In this document: positions 15,876-23,047 of the stretch, in pieces
Layout: the number at the start of each line of letters is the position of its first letter
Position numbering within the stretch: the first letter of the stretch is position 1
Assembly (NCBI GenBank): GCA_002328825.1
Contig: DCWI01000124.1
Location: 1 to 28,155, forward strand
Direction of reading: 5' to 3'
Length of the DNA stretch: 28,155 nucleotides
Source: Nitrospiraceae bacterium UBA2166
Lineage (GTDB): Bacteria; Nitrospirota; Nitrospiria; Nitrospirales; UBA2166
The notes under the pieces: model-generated
What the model was told of the DNA's origin: nothing
What the model saw: only the letters and a program-made list of their open reading frames with translations
Databases searched by the model: none
Made by a program: the position numbers and the translations under genes

Positions 15876-16979
15876 ATGGACAAACACTATTCTACCGCCG
15901 TTACAACGACAGGGCGCTTCTGGGCTAGCGCCGCCCTTACCCTAACAATCGCTCTATGTCTGACCGGGCTCTTTTTCACCGTCATGATGCCATTTCTTGG
16001 TGCAATTGTGTGGGCAGCAATTCTCGCCGATGCGCTGCACCCCATACATTCTCGCCTCACCATCTTGTTCAAAGGTCGAGATGGGTTGAGTGCGTTACTA
16101 ACATGCCTAGGCATGCTTCTCTTGATCATCATGCCAGCCATATATCTTGCGATGCTCCTCGGCCAAGAATTGGTTCGGGGTATCTCAATTTTCCAAGAAG
16201 CCCTTCGAACTGGCTCATTCCCGTTGCTCGATTGGTTAAACCAGCAGCCTCTTGCGCGAGAATTTGTATCTCGAGTTGAGGAGTATTTTCAGCAAAAGGG
16301 AAAAGATATTCGCACGGTCGTTCTTGACAATGTCACGCAAGTCGGAGGAACTGCAGCAGCTATCGTTTCCGCAGCGGTGGGAAATATCGTAATGGGAACG
16401 TTGTCGTTAGCAATTACAGTCGTTACCGTATTTTTCTTTTTGCGCGATGGAAAAGAACTCGTGGACTGGCTGTGTGAAGTACTTCCATTTCCCCGAGAGC
16501 GCCAACGCCTACTCCTAGGAAGAATGCACATAGTTGTGCGCGCGACAGTCTATGGCGTAGGCTTAGTTGCGCTCACCGAAGGATTGTTGGGAGGACTAGC
16601 TTTTTGGGTTCTAGGGCTACCCACACCAGTTTTGTGGGGTACAGTGATCACCATCATGGCCTTTCTCCCCGTGTTAGGGGCATCAGTTGTTTGGGCACCT
16701 GCGGCCATCATGTTAGCCATGCAGGGTGCATATCTCAAAGCAATTCTCCTCACAGTGTGGGGAATCGTCGTAATCGGATTCCTCGTTGACTACGTTCTAC
16801 GTACCTTCCTCATTGGGCATGGAACGCAACTGCATGTACTCTTGGTCTTCTTCAGTGTACTGGGAGGAATCGCAGCATTTGGCCTTGTCGGCATCGTTGC
16901 CGGCCCATTGATTATGGCGACTAGCCTCGCCTTGATCGAATCGTCTAAACTTAAGCCAAGCGCACCCTCTCCAACCTAA
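15876..16979 (+). CDS. AI-2E family transporter (YdiK/PerM-like membrane protein)
   Basis: A 367-residue integral membrane protein with about seven to eight hydrophobic segments. Two lie at the N-terminus (from TLTIALCLTGLFFTVMMPF and GMLLLIIMPAIYLAMLLG). A soluble stretch of about 65 residues follows (EEYFQQKGKDIRTV), and then a C-terminal cluster of helices. The conserved family signature near the end is visible as VDYVLRTFLIG with LGGIAAFGLVGIVAGPL. Family members include E. coli TqsA, YdiK and PerM, and some are Na+/H+ antiporters, so the name AI-2E does not prove autoinducer transport. It starts 12 bases after the redoxin and overlaps the convergent SDR gene by 4 bases at its stop. Confidence 0.92.
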   Translation: MDKHYSTAVTTTGRFWASAALTLTIALCLTGLFFTVMMPFLGAIVWAAILADALHPIHSRLTILFKGRDGLSALLTCLGMLLLIIMPAIYLAMLLGQELVRGISIFQEALRTGSFPLLDWLNQQPLAREFVSRVEEYFQQKGKDIRTVVLDNVTQVGGTAAAIVSAAVGNIVMGTLSLAITVVTVFFFLRDGKELVDWLCEVLPFPRERQRLLLGRMHIVVRATVYGVGLVALTEGLLGGLAFWVLGLPTPVLWGTVITIMAFLPVLGASVVWAPAAIMLAMQGAYLKAILLTVWGIVVIGFLVDYVLRTFLIGHGTQLHVLLVFFSVLGGIAAFGLVGIVAGPLIMATSLALIESSKLKPSAPSPT

Positions 16980-17764
16980 CGTCTACCGATTTGTGCTTTT
17001 AGTTTCCGCATTCGATAGACTGCTGCCCTTCGCAGCAAAGCCCGAGGAAGAAGTGACATGATGAGTGCATTGACCCTATTGATTGCCCCTGGAACACAAA
17101 TAACTTTGTCTTTCTGAAGTGCACACAGTGATTCATCAACGACCAGTTTTGGCTCCATCCACCTAGATAGCTGATTGGTTGTGTCAATGCCTGCCTGTTC
17201 ATGAAATTCAGTGCGTGTTCGGCTAGGACACAGTGCCTGCACTTTCACTCCCGTCCCTCTAAGCTCCTCATGAATTGCTTCGGTAAAGCTCTTTACGTAT
17301 GCCTTGCTCGCAGAATAGGTCGCAAGAAACGGCACTGGCAAGAACGCCACAATCGACGATACATTAATAATTGCACCTCTCTGTTTGGCAACCATTCGAG
17401 GAATCACAGCATGAGTCAGTCGCATCAAAGCGAGAATATTAAGCCGAATTTCTTCATCTTCAATATCAAGATCGAGATCGCAGTAGGCTCCAATCTTTCC
17501 AAATCCAGCATTATTTACCAGCAGTTCAATGCTAGAATCTTCATGGATTTTTTGCTCGACCTCCCTGAGGTCTGATGAATTCGTCAAATCGGCTGGCAAG
17601 ACATCAATCGCTACACCACATGTCTCCCTGAGAACACTTGCAAGTACCTCAAGTCTCTCACGCCGCCTAGCAATCAAAACCACATCATAGCCATCATTGG
17701 CCAGGCGTTCTGCAAACGCCTGGCCAATGCCGGATGATGCTCCCGTAATTACAGCACGTTTCAT
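16976..17764 (-). CDS. Short-chain dehydrogenase/reductase (DltE/YqjQ-like)
   Basis: Classical SDR of 262 residues. The cofactor motif ITGASSGIGQAFA is at residues 6-18. Two arginines after the second strand (LIARRRERL) suggest a preference for NADP(H). Also present are NNAGFG and catalytic Ser/Tyr/Lys in NVSSIVAF and TYSASKAYVKSF. The C-terminus has a hydrophobic and basic stretch (ALIMSLLPRALLRRAAVYRMRKL) typical of the SDR group with a membrane-associated tail. Substrate unknown; I considered sepiapterin reductase because PTPS genes lie nearby, but the sequence does not look like it. The ATG at 17762-17764 has GGGAGAA 7 bases upstream. The stop overlaps the convergent permease stop. Confidence 0.92.
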   Translation of the reverse strand: MKRAVITGASSGIGQAFAERLANDGYDVVLIARRRERLEVLASVLRETCGVAIDVLPADLTNSSDLREVEQKIHEDSSIELLVNNAGFGKIGAYCDLDLDIEDEEIRLNILALMRLTHAVIPRMVAKQRGAIINVSSIVAFLPVPFLATYSASKAYVKSFTEAIHEELRGTGVKVQALCPSRTRTEFHEQAGIDTTNQLSRWMEPKLVVDESLCALQKDKVICVPGAINRVNALIMSLLPRALLRRAAVYRMRKLKAQIGRR

Positions 17765-18084
17765 CTTATTCTCCCGTCACCTATGCATGCGTATGACGAA
17801 AAAATACATTTCCCTCCCCTCCCTCTTATCAGTGGAAACGAGTGCAGGCGATACACCAATTGTTAGGGAGAGAGAATAATCTCATCCATTTCTCACAAAG
17901 CAACGCATCTGGTATCTCCCAAACAAGATTCTTGTCCAGAAAACATTGACATGAACACTTCATTGACTCACAGCAGATCAATATGCACAGAAACCAACGT
18001 CCCATCATGACATCATCGCGATTCCATCACATACATTGCTTAAATAGCTACTGCCCTTCAAAACTCCTCTCTTCGAAAAAACAT

Positions 18085-18114
18085 TTGACATCAGACTACA
18101 CTGTCCAGTAAATA
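18085..18114 (+). promoter_or_regulatory. Sigma70-type promoter of perR
   Basis: A perfect -35 TTGACA (18085-18090) is followed after 18 bp by TAAATA (18109-18114), a weak -10. Transcription would begin about 20 bases before the perR ATG. The -10 overlaps the palindromic operator, as expected for an autorepressed gene. Confidence 0.55.
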
Positions 18115-18127
18115 GTAACTATTACTA
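18113..18127. promoter_or_regulatory. PerR/Fur-type operator palindrome
   Basis: TAGTAACTATTACTA is a 15-bp palindrome with perfect 6-base arms (TAGTAA/TTACTA) around CTA. Its 7-1-7 geometry and A/T richness match the PerR box style (consensus TTATAATNATTATAA). It lies between the promoter and the perR start at 18142, so autoregulation by the adjacent PerR-like protein is likely. Binding itself is inferred. Confidence 0.65.
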
Positions 18128-18141
18128 AATTGAGATCTTAA

Positions 18142-18594
18142 ATGACTGTTACCGCCATCCAGGAACTGTTTCGCGCAAAACGCCTCAAGGTAACACCTCA
18201 ACGCTGTGCTATTTATAACATGATGATACACACCAAATCTCACCCAACAGCTGAAGAAATTATCTCCCAAGTGAAGAAGACACTTCCAATGATTTCACTA
18301 AATACCATCTACTACACGCTCAACGTCTTCGAAACCGCTGGCCTTATCATCCCTATTAACAATACACATACCCGTTATGACACCAACCTTGAACCTCATC
18401 ACCATTTAATTTGCGTCTCCTGCCGAAAGATCGAAGACGTGTTTGACGATGCCCTTAATCAACTACATCTTTCCCAAAAACCTGATTTTAACATTAGAAG
18501 CTATCGAGTAGAATTTTATGGACATTGCCGCAATTGCCAAAAGCGTAGCACTTCAATACCTGAAAAGAAGCGACTAGTGACCACTCAACTGTAA
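18142..18594 (+). CDS. perR: PerR-type peroxide-sensing Fur-family repressor
   Basis: A 150-residue Fur-family regulator that likely represses peroxide-defence genes with Fe or Mn bound and releases DNA on oxidation. The winged helix is in the N-terminal 75 residues (KVTPQRCAIYNMMIHTKSHPTAEEI). Aligned by eye with B. subtilis PerR, every regulatory metal ligand is present at the right spacing: His34, Asp80, His86, His88 and Asp99. The Asp in RYD, where Fur usually has Glu, favours PerR over Fur. The structural zinc site is Cys91, Cys94, Cys129 and Cys132. ATG at 18142 has no strong Shine-Dalgarno. It is 29 bases upstream of the peroxiredoxin, a natural target, and has a PerR-type box just ahead of it. 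Confidence 0.92.
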   Translation: MTVTAIQELFRAKRLKVTPQRCAIYNMMIHTKSHPTAEEIISQVKKTLPMISLNTIYYTLNVFETAGLIIPINNTHTRYDTNLEPHHHLICVSCRKIEDVFDDALNQLHLSQKPDFNIRSYRVEFYGHCRNCQKRSTSIPEKKRLVTTQL

Positions 18595-18623
18595 CTTTAA
18601 ATGCCAAGAAGGAGATTGAACTG

Positions 18624-19268
18624 ATGGGCGATGATTACACGGACATAGATGATTGTTGTGAAAATTTTGCAGGTGTATTAGTGACACAAAAAGCGCCTGA
18701 TTTTGTGGCACCCGCTGTCATGCCTGATGGCACCGTCAAAGAAGACTTTAGACTCTCTGACTTGAAAGGAAAGTACGTGATGCTCTTCTTCTGGCCTCTT
18801 GATTTCACCTTTGTCTGTCCTACGGAAATTATCGCCCATAACCACCGCAGCGATGAGTTCAAAAATCGCGGTGTTGAAGTCATAGGCGTTTCCATCGATT
18901 CACAATTCACTCATTGCGCATGGCGTAACATGCCTCCAGAGAAAGGTGGCATTGGTCAGGTCAATTTTCCGATGGTAGCCGACGTGAAACACTCTATTGT
19001 CCAAGCATATGGAGTTGAGCACCCAGCAGGCATTGCTCTACGAGCATCATTCCTGATTGACAAGGCAGGTATTGTTCAGCACCAAGTTGTGAACAATCTT
19101 CCCCTTGGCAGAAACGTTGATGAAATACTGCGCATCATTGATGCACTGCAGTTCACTGAGAAGCACGGGGAAGTATGCCCTGCCGGCTGGACCAAAGGAA
19201 AAGAGGGCATGAAAGCAACAACAGAGGGTGTCGCAAAATATCTCTCCTCTCACTCGAAAAATCTTTGA
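18624..19268 (+). CDS. Typical 2-Cys peroxiredoxin (AhpC/Prx1 type)
   Basis: Thiol peroxidase that reduces H2O2 and organic hydroperoxides. The 214-residue protein has peroxidatic Cys65 in the motif DFTFVCPTE and resolving Cys185 in HGEVCPAGW, the classic arrangement of typical 2-Cys Prx dimers. The C-terminal extension continues beyond the second cysteine to KYLSSHSKNL. An unusual acidic, Cys-containing N-terminal tail (MGDDYTDIDDCCENF) precedes the conserved QKAPDFVAPA. AGAAGGAG lies about 10 bases before the ATG at 18624. It is 29 bases downstream of perR and almost certainly co-transcribed. No ahpF or thioredoxin reductase is adjacent, so its electron donor is unknown. Confidence 0.95.
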   Translation: MGDDYTDIDDCCENFAGVLVTQKAPDFVAPAVMPDGTVKEDFRLSDLKGKYVMLFFWPLDFTFVCPTEIIAHNHRSDEFKNRGVEVIGVSIDSQFTHCAWRNMPPEKGGIGQVNFPMVADVKHSIVQAYGVEHPAGIALRASFLIDKAGIVQHQVVNNLPLGRNVDEILRIIDALQFTEKHGEVCPAGWTKGKEGMKATTEGVAKYLSSHSKNL

Positions 19269-19278
19269 TTTGCAAATC
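19267..19278. other. 12-bp perfect palindrome just after the peroxiredoxin stop
   Basis: GATTTGCAAATC is a perfect palindrome overlapping the TGA at 19266-19268. A second weak stem (CTCCT 19287-19291 / AGGAG 19299-19303) follows with T's in the loop, not after it. Neither is a clear terminator. Confidence 0.25.
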
Positions 19279-19357
19279 TCCCTAGGCTCCTTTTTCGTAG
19301 GAGAGGCTCGATGTTCACCACATCACAAAGTAGTGCGGACTGACGAAATTTGGCAAT

Positions 19358-20686
19358 ATGTCTAAACCTCGACTTCTGAAATATCAGCACTCTCCCGCTT
19401 GGGATATCAACGCCTATGTCAAAAATGGGGGATATCAGGCCCTGCAAACTTGTATTACTACACTTACCAGAACCGAGATCATCACAAAGATAAAACAGTC
19501 TGGACTTCGAGGTCGCGGAGGAGCAGCATTCCCCACCTGGATAAAATTCGACAAAGTCCTAAACCACGAGACAACTGAACATCATTTTGTCTGCAACGCC
19601 GGCGAACACGAACCCGGAACGTTCAAAGACCGACATCTTCTTCGAATTAACCCACATCAGGTTATAGAGGGATGTGCCATTGCAGCGTACACGGTTAACG
19701 CAACAACGGCATCAGTCTACATCAACAGCGCCTATACCGAAGAAATTAGTATTTTAAAAAAAGCCCTGTCTCTGGCCAAAAACAGAGGATATCTAGGCAA
19801 TACAATGTTTGGAAGCAATACCAACCTTGAGCTTGAGATCTTTGTTGGAGGAGGAAGTTATGTAGCTGGAGAAGAAACGGCAATGCTGGAATCGATACAA
19901 GGCCGCCCAGCTCTGCCCAGACAGAAACCTCCATTCTACCCAACAGAGTTCGGCCTGCACGGAAAACCAACCCTAGTAAACAACGTAGAGACCCTTTCAA
20001 ACCTTCCGCATATTATTCAAAATGGAGCTGCATGGTTTTCAAGCGTTGGAACAGCAAAAGATCCCGGCACAATGTTATTCTCGCTCAGCGGAGCAGTGAA
20101 TCGTCCCGGGGTGTATGAACTGTCTTTAGGGACACCCCTAAAAACACTCATTGACAAATGTGGTGAGGGTATCTCCTGTGGACACAATGTCAAAGCGGTC
20201 TTTCCTGGCGGGCCTTCGTTTGCGATGTTACCCAACACGCAACTAGATGTATCTCTCGACCCCGAAACACTCCGGCAGGCTGGATCTGGCCTAGGCTCAG
20301 CGGGCGTAATCGTGATTGATGATCAGACCTGCATGATTGATACAATGCTACACTTTATGCGGTTTTTTCAGCGAGAAAGCTGTGGGCAATGTCCACCCTG
20401 TCGCCTAGGAACAATTAATCTCACCTCAACGATTCACAAAATTTATTCGGGAAACGGTATTAAACGCGATATCGATACCCTAATCGACCTCTGCAGCTTT
20501 GTGAAAGGACAAGGGTATTGCACTCTGGTAACAGGAGCAAGCGTGTTGCTAGAGAGCAGTATTCGCCATTTTCGCAATGAATATGAATCCCATATCCAAG
20601 GGACGCCATGTGCTCTTCTCCCTTATTCCCCGGGCACCTCGTATGCTGTTGAACTTACTACCACGAAACAGGCTGGCACCACGTGA
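19358..20686 (+). CDS. nuoF: NuoF-like NADH dehydrogenase 51-kDa flavoprotein, without NuoE/NuoG
   Basis: A 442-residue homologue of the NADH-oxidising, FMN- and 4Fe-4S-binding subunit of complex I and related hydrogenase or formate dehydrogenase modules. The N-terminal flavin/NADH loop is GLRGRGGAAFPTWIKF (49-64), then CNAGEHEPGTFKDR (79-92), GGGSYVAGEETAMLES (164-179) and GKPTLVNNVETL. An SLBB region follows (GAVNRPGVYELSLGTPL). The 4Fe-4S cluster ligands are Cys342, Cys345 and Cys348 in ESCGQCPPCRLGT plus Cys388 in GQGYC. Compared with the usual FPTGxKW and NADESEPG, it has Trp in place of Gly (61) and Gly in place of Asp (82). No nuoE or nuoG is nearby; a ferredoxin follows 9 bases on. 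It may donate electrons from NADH to that ferredoxin. Confidence 0.85.
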   Translation: MSKPRLLKYQHSPAWDINAYVKNGGYQALQTCITTLTRTEIITKIKQSGLRGRGGAAFPTWIKFDKVLNHETTEHHFVCNAGEHEPGTFKDRHLLRINPHQVIEGCAIAAYTVNATTASVYINSAYTEEISILKKALSLAKNRGYLGNTMFGSNTNLELEIFVGGGSYVAGEETAMLESIQGRPALPRQKPPFYPTEFGLHGKPTLVNNVETLSNLPHIIQNGAAWFSSVGTAKDPGTMLFSLSGAVNRPGVYELSLGTPLKTLIDKCGEGISCGHNVKAVFPGGPSFAMLPNTQLDVSLDPETLRQAGSGLGSAGVIVIDDQTCMIDTMLHFMRFFQRESCGQCPPCRLGTINLTSTIHKIYSGNGIKRDIDTLIDLCSFVKGQGYCTLVTGASVLLESSIRHFRNEYESHIQGTPCALLPYSPGTSYAVELTTTKQAGTT

Positions 20687-20695
20687 GGCTTCTTG

Positions 20696-20998
20696 ATGCC
20701 ACGCATTGAATTTGTTCATCCCGAAGGCACATCAGGTGAGGTCGAAATGAATCTCACTCTCTTAGAAGCAGCTCAACAACTCGGATTTCCTCTTAACCAC
20801 GAATGTGGGGGCTGTGCAGCATGCTCCACATGCCGAGTCAAAGTCAAAGAAGGGGCAGAAAACCTGAGTGAGATAGGTTTTGATGAACAAGATCTCCTCG
20901 ACCGAGAAGAAATCGGCGAACCATGGCGTCTAGGGTGCCAAACGCGACTCCTTGGTGATGTGAAAGTATGTGTTCCAGGCCCTGCAGAGGGTCCATAA
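20696..20998 (+). CDS. 2Fe-2S ferredoxin
   Basis: A 100-residue soluble ferredoxin of the adrenodoxin/Isc-fdx type. Cluster ligands are Cys37, Cys43 and Cys46 (pattern C-x5-C-x2-C in ECGGCAACSTCRV) and Cys81 in WRLGCQT. An additional Cys40 lies inside the loop. GFDEQDLLDR matches the conserved helix of this family. I prefer the ATG at 20696 over the TTG at 20693, because GAGG at 20685-20688 is then 7 bases away. It overlaps nothing but begins only 9 bases after the NuoF-like stop, so the two are a coupled electron-transfer pair by context. Roles in Fe-S assembly or as redox carrier are both possible. Confidence 0.93.
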   Translation: MPRIEFVHPEGTSGEVEMNLTLLEAAQQLGFPLNHECGGCAACSTCRVKVKEGAENLSEIGFDEQDLLDREEIGEPWRLGCQTRLLGDVKVCVPGPAEGP

Positions 20999-21080
20999 AA
21001 GCTAATCTCCACATGAATAGATCCCAATATGATATCCTTACGCTGTTACAATATTTAATGTAAGGCAGGGAGGAAACCCT

Positions 21081-21401
21081 ATGGTAACCGTCACTGAAAA
21101 GGCTGAACATAAAATTAAAGAATTGATGACCGAAGAGGAAGAAATGGTTGGCCTCCGCGTGTATGTCAAAGGCGGAGGATGCCATGGGTTCTCATACGGA
21201 ATGTCGTTTGAATCTAAACCCACCGATGAGGATAATGTTTTCGAGAAATCAGGTGTCAAAGTCATTATCGACCCTCAGAGTTCCCCATTACTGTTAGGAT
21301 GCGAGATCGACTATGTTGACAGTCTCCAAGGCTCAGGGTTTTCGGTTAAGAACCCTCAGGCAAAAACTACCTGTGGATGTGGATCATCATTTGGCGTCTA
21401 A
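21081..21401 (+). CDS. erpA: A-type iron-sulfur carrier (ErpA/IscA-like)
   Basis: A 106-residue HesB/IscA-family protein that carries and delivers Fe-S clusters to apoproteins. The three invariant cysteines are present: Cys34 in GGGCHGFSY, and Cys98 and Cys100 in TTCGCGSSFGV. The spacing and the C-terminal CGCGSSF ending fit ErpA/IscA. GGAGG sits about 8 bases ahead of the ATG at 21081. It follows the ferredoxin by 82 bases, which strengthens an Fe-S maturation or delivery reading of this neighbourhood. No iscS, iscU or suf genes are in the window. Distinguishing IscA, ErpA and SufA is not possible from sequence alone. Confidence 0.9.
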   Translation: MVTVTEKAEHKIKELMTEEEEMVGLRVYVKGGGCHGFSYGMSFESKPTDEDNVFEKSGVKVIIDPQSSPLLLGCEIDYVDSLQGSGFSVKNPQAKTTCGCGSSFGV

Positions 21402-21498
21402 CCGTTAGCAAGCCCCCAATTCTGCTAATGCCACCATTCCCGCCCCCGACTAAAGACAGGCGGCCAAGTGGCCTTTCGATTCTTGTGCGGGCACACGA

Positions 21499-22359
21499 AT
21501 GAATAACGTTTTCCTGACAAAGCGCGTCGAGTTCTGCGCGTCACACCGCTATCACCATCCCCACTGGCCCGACGAGAAAAATGTGACCGTCTTTGGACGA
21601 GCGTGTAATCTGCACGGACATGGCCATAATTACCTTCTCGACGTAAGCATCGGAGGCCCTGTCAACCCAGTGACGGGAATGGTACTCAACATGTACGACC
21701 TCAAGCATATTCTCGAGGTCGTCCTCGCTGAATTCGACCACAAGGATCTTGATAAAGATACACCTTATTTTACAACAACAATCGCGACACCCGAAAACCT
21801 TGCAGTGGTTCTTAGCAAACAAATTGCATCACACCTGCAATCAGCGTATCTTGAACGGGTTCGCCTCTTTGAGGACGAGGATCTCTATGTCGATTATCCA
21901 AGCAGTAGCGACTGCCAAGTGAACACCATCTTTCTCACACGACGTTATCATTTTTCAGCCGCTCATAGGCTGCATACCGATCATCTTTCACCCGAAAAGA
22001 ACAAGGAGATTTTTGGGAAGTGCAACAACCCCAATGGACACGGACATAACTACACATTCGAAATAACTCTTTGTGGCCAACCTCACCCAGATACGGGTGC
22101 CATTTACGATCTTTCCCATCTCGACCAAGTTGTAAACGATACAATTGTAAATCGCTTTGATCATCAACACATCAACTATGACCCCGCGTTTCGTAACACC
22201 ACCACGACCGGTGAGAACCTGCTAGTACTGATATGGGACCTTATCTCCAAAGAAATTCCTGTTACAATGCTATACAAAGTAGGCCTCATTGAAACCAGAG
22301 ACAACTATTTTGAGTATTATGGGCGGAATAAGCGCCCCTCTACCCAACCAGCGCCCTAG
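21499..22359 (+). CDS. Tandem two-domain 6-pyruvoyl-tetrahydropterin synthase-like (PTPS/QueD family) protein
   Basis: A 286-residue protein in which two complete PTPS/QueD domains are fused; single-domain members have about 120-145 residues. Domain 1 (about 1-140) has zinc-ligand His16, catalytic-type Cys36, His41 and His43, Asp80-His81 and Glu125/127. Domain 2 (about 141-280) has His156, Cys175, His181 and His183, Asp221-His222 and Glu265. Domain 2 reads GKCNNPNGHGHNY, the CxxxxxHGH pattern of PTPS-II, and looks like the animal tetrahydrobiopterin enzyme. Domain 1 (RACNLHGHGHNY) is one residue shorter, CxxxxHGH. Both have a cysteine, so neither is a Glu-type PTPS-III. folE starts 8 bases later and would supply dihydroneopterin triphosphate. 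The product could be a biopterin-type or queuosine-type intermediate. Start at ATG 21499; Shine-Dalgarno weak. Confidence 0.87.
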   Translation: MNNVFLTKRVEFCASHRYHHPHWPDEKNVTVFGRACNLHGHGHNYLLDVSIGGPVNPVTGMVLNMYDLKHILEVVLAEFDHKDLDKDTPYFTTTIATPENLAVVLSKQIASHLQSAYLERVRLFEDEDLYVDYPSSSDCQVNTIFLTRRYHFSAAHRLHTDHLSPEKNKEIFGKCNNPNGHGHNYTFEITLCGQPHPDTGAIYDLSHLDQVVNDTIVNRFDHQHINYDPAFRNTTTTGENLLVLIWDLISKEIPVTMLYKVGLIETRDNYFEYYGRNKRPSTQPAP

Positions 22360-22367
22360 CATCCTCA

Positions 22368-22976
22368 ATGTCATCACTTATGGATTCTCAAACTCAAATC
22401 ACCCCTGCCATTCAAATGCTGATTAAGCAACTGCTCACTTCAGTAGGAGAGAACCCCACACGAGAGGGATTGGAAAAAACCCCGGAACGAGTAGAAAAAG
22501 CGTTCCGGTTTATGACCAAGGGCTACCAAGAGGACGTCGACAACGTTCTGAACGAAGCCTTATTCCCAATTGATTACGATGAAATGGTGATCGTCAAAGA
22601 CATTGATTTCTACAGCTTGTGTGAACATCATATGCTCCCGTTTTTTGGAAAATGTCATGTCGCATATATTCCCAACGGAAAAATAGTTGGACTGAGTAAA
22701 ATTCCTCGGCTTGTCGAGGTCTTTAGCCGCCGTCTACAAGTTCAAGAACGCCTCACCGTCGAAATTGCTGAAGCCTTAGAATCACGCCTTCACCCACAAG
22801 GAGTTGCAGTTGTTGTTGAAGGATTTCATCTTTGCATGATGATGCGAGGAGTGCAGAAACAAAATGCGTACGCCACCACAAGTTCAATGCTTGGAGAATT
22901 TCGCAATCAGCAAAAAACACGCGGGGAGTTTTTGCAACTTCTCCGGCACAATGTTCGCCGACATGTTGGAGAATAG
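22368..22976 (+). CDS. folE: GTP cyclohydrolase I (type IA)
   Basis: Converts GTP to 7,8-dihydroneopterin triphosphate, the entry point of folate, queuosine and biopterin pathways. At 202 residues it has the normal size. The zinc ligands are in SLCEHHMLPFFG (Cys and the second following His region) and the cysteine of GFHLCMMMRGVQKQNA. Substrate-binding segments GLSKIPRLVEVFSRRLQVQE and ENPTREGLEKTPERV are standard. The ATG at 22368 is used here; another at 22380 (MDSQTQI) is possible, and neither has a clear Shine-Dalgarno. It is 8 bases after the twin PTPS gene, so both likely act in the same pterin pathway. Confidence 0.96.
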   Translation: MSSLMDSQTQITPAIQMLIKQLLTSVGENPTREGLEKTPERVEKAFRFMTKGYQEDVDNVLNEALFPIDYDEMVIVKDIDFYSLCEHHMLPFFGKCHVAYIPNGKIVGLSKIPRLVEVFSRRLQVQERLTVEIAEALESRLHPQGVAVVVEGFHLCMMMRGVQKQNAYATTSSMLGEFRNQQKTRGEFLQLLRHNVRRHVGE

Positions 22977-23047
22977 CCTCCTGAAATATCTCATGGGCGG
23001 ACTCGACGCTGCCTACCTCCGTTTTCAGTCCATCTCAGGAGACAAGA

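Larger units (their letters stand above)
17765..18141. other. 377-bp divergent intergenic region between the SDR and perR
   Basis: No gene is seen. It must hold promoters in both directions. The only convincing elements are at its right end: a TTGACA -35 at 18085-18090, a weak -10 and a palindrome at 18113-18127. Another TTGACA at 17946-17951 has no matching -10. A short ORF at 17697-17879 is mainly a shadow of the SDR gene. Confidence 0.6.

Noticed and set aside
15876..16979. Quorum-sensing AI-2 transporter
   Set aside because: The family name is historical; members have other transport roles and no luxS or lsr genes are present.
16976..17764. SDR as sepiapterin reductase completing a biopterin pathway with the PTPS and folE genes
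   Set aside because: The sequence fits the DltE/YqjQ-like group, it is on the other strand and about 4 kb away, so no functional link can be supported.
19287..19303. Terminator between peroxiredoxin and the NuoF-like gene
   Set aside because: Only a 5-bp stem is formed and the T-run is in the loop rather than after it.
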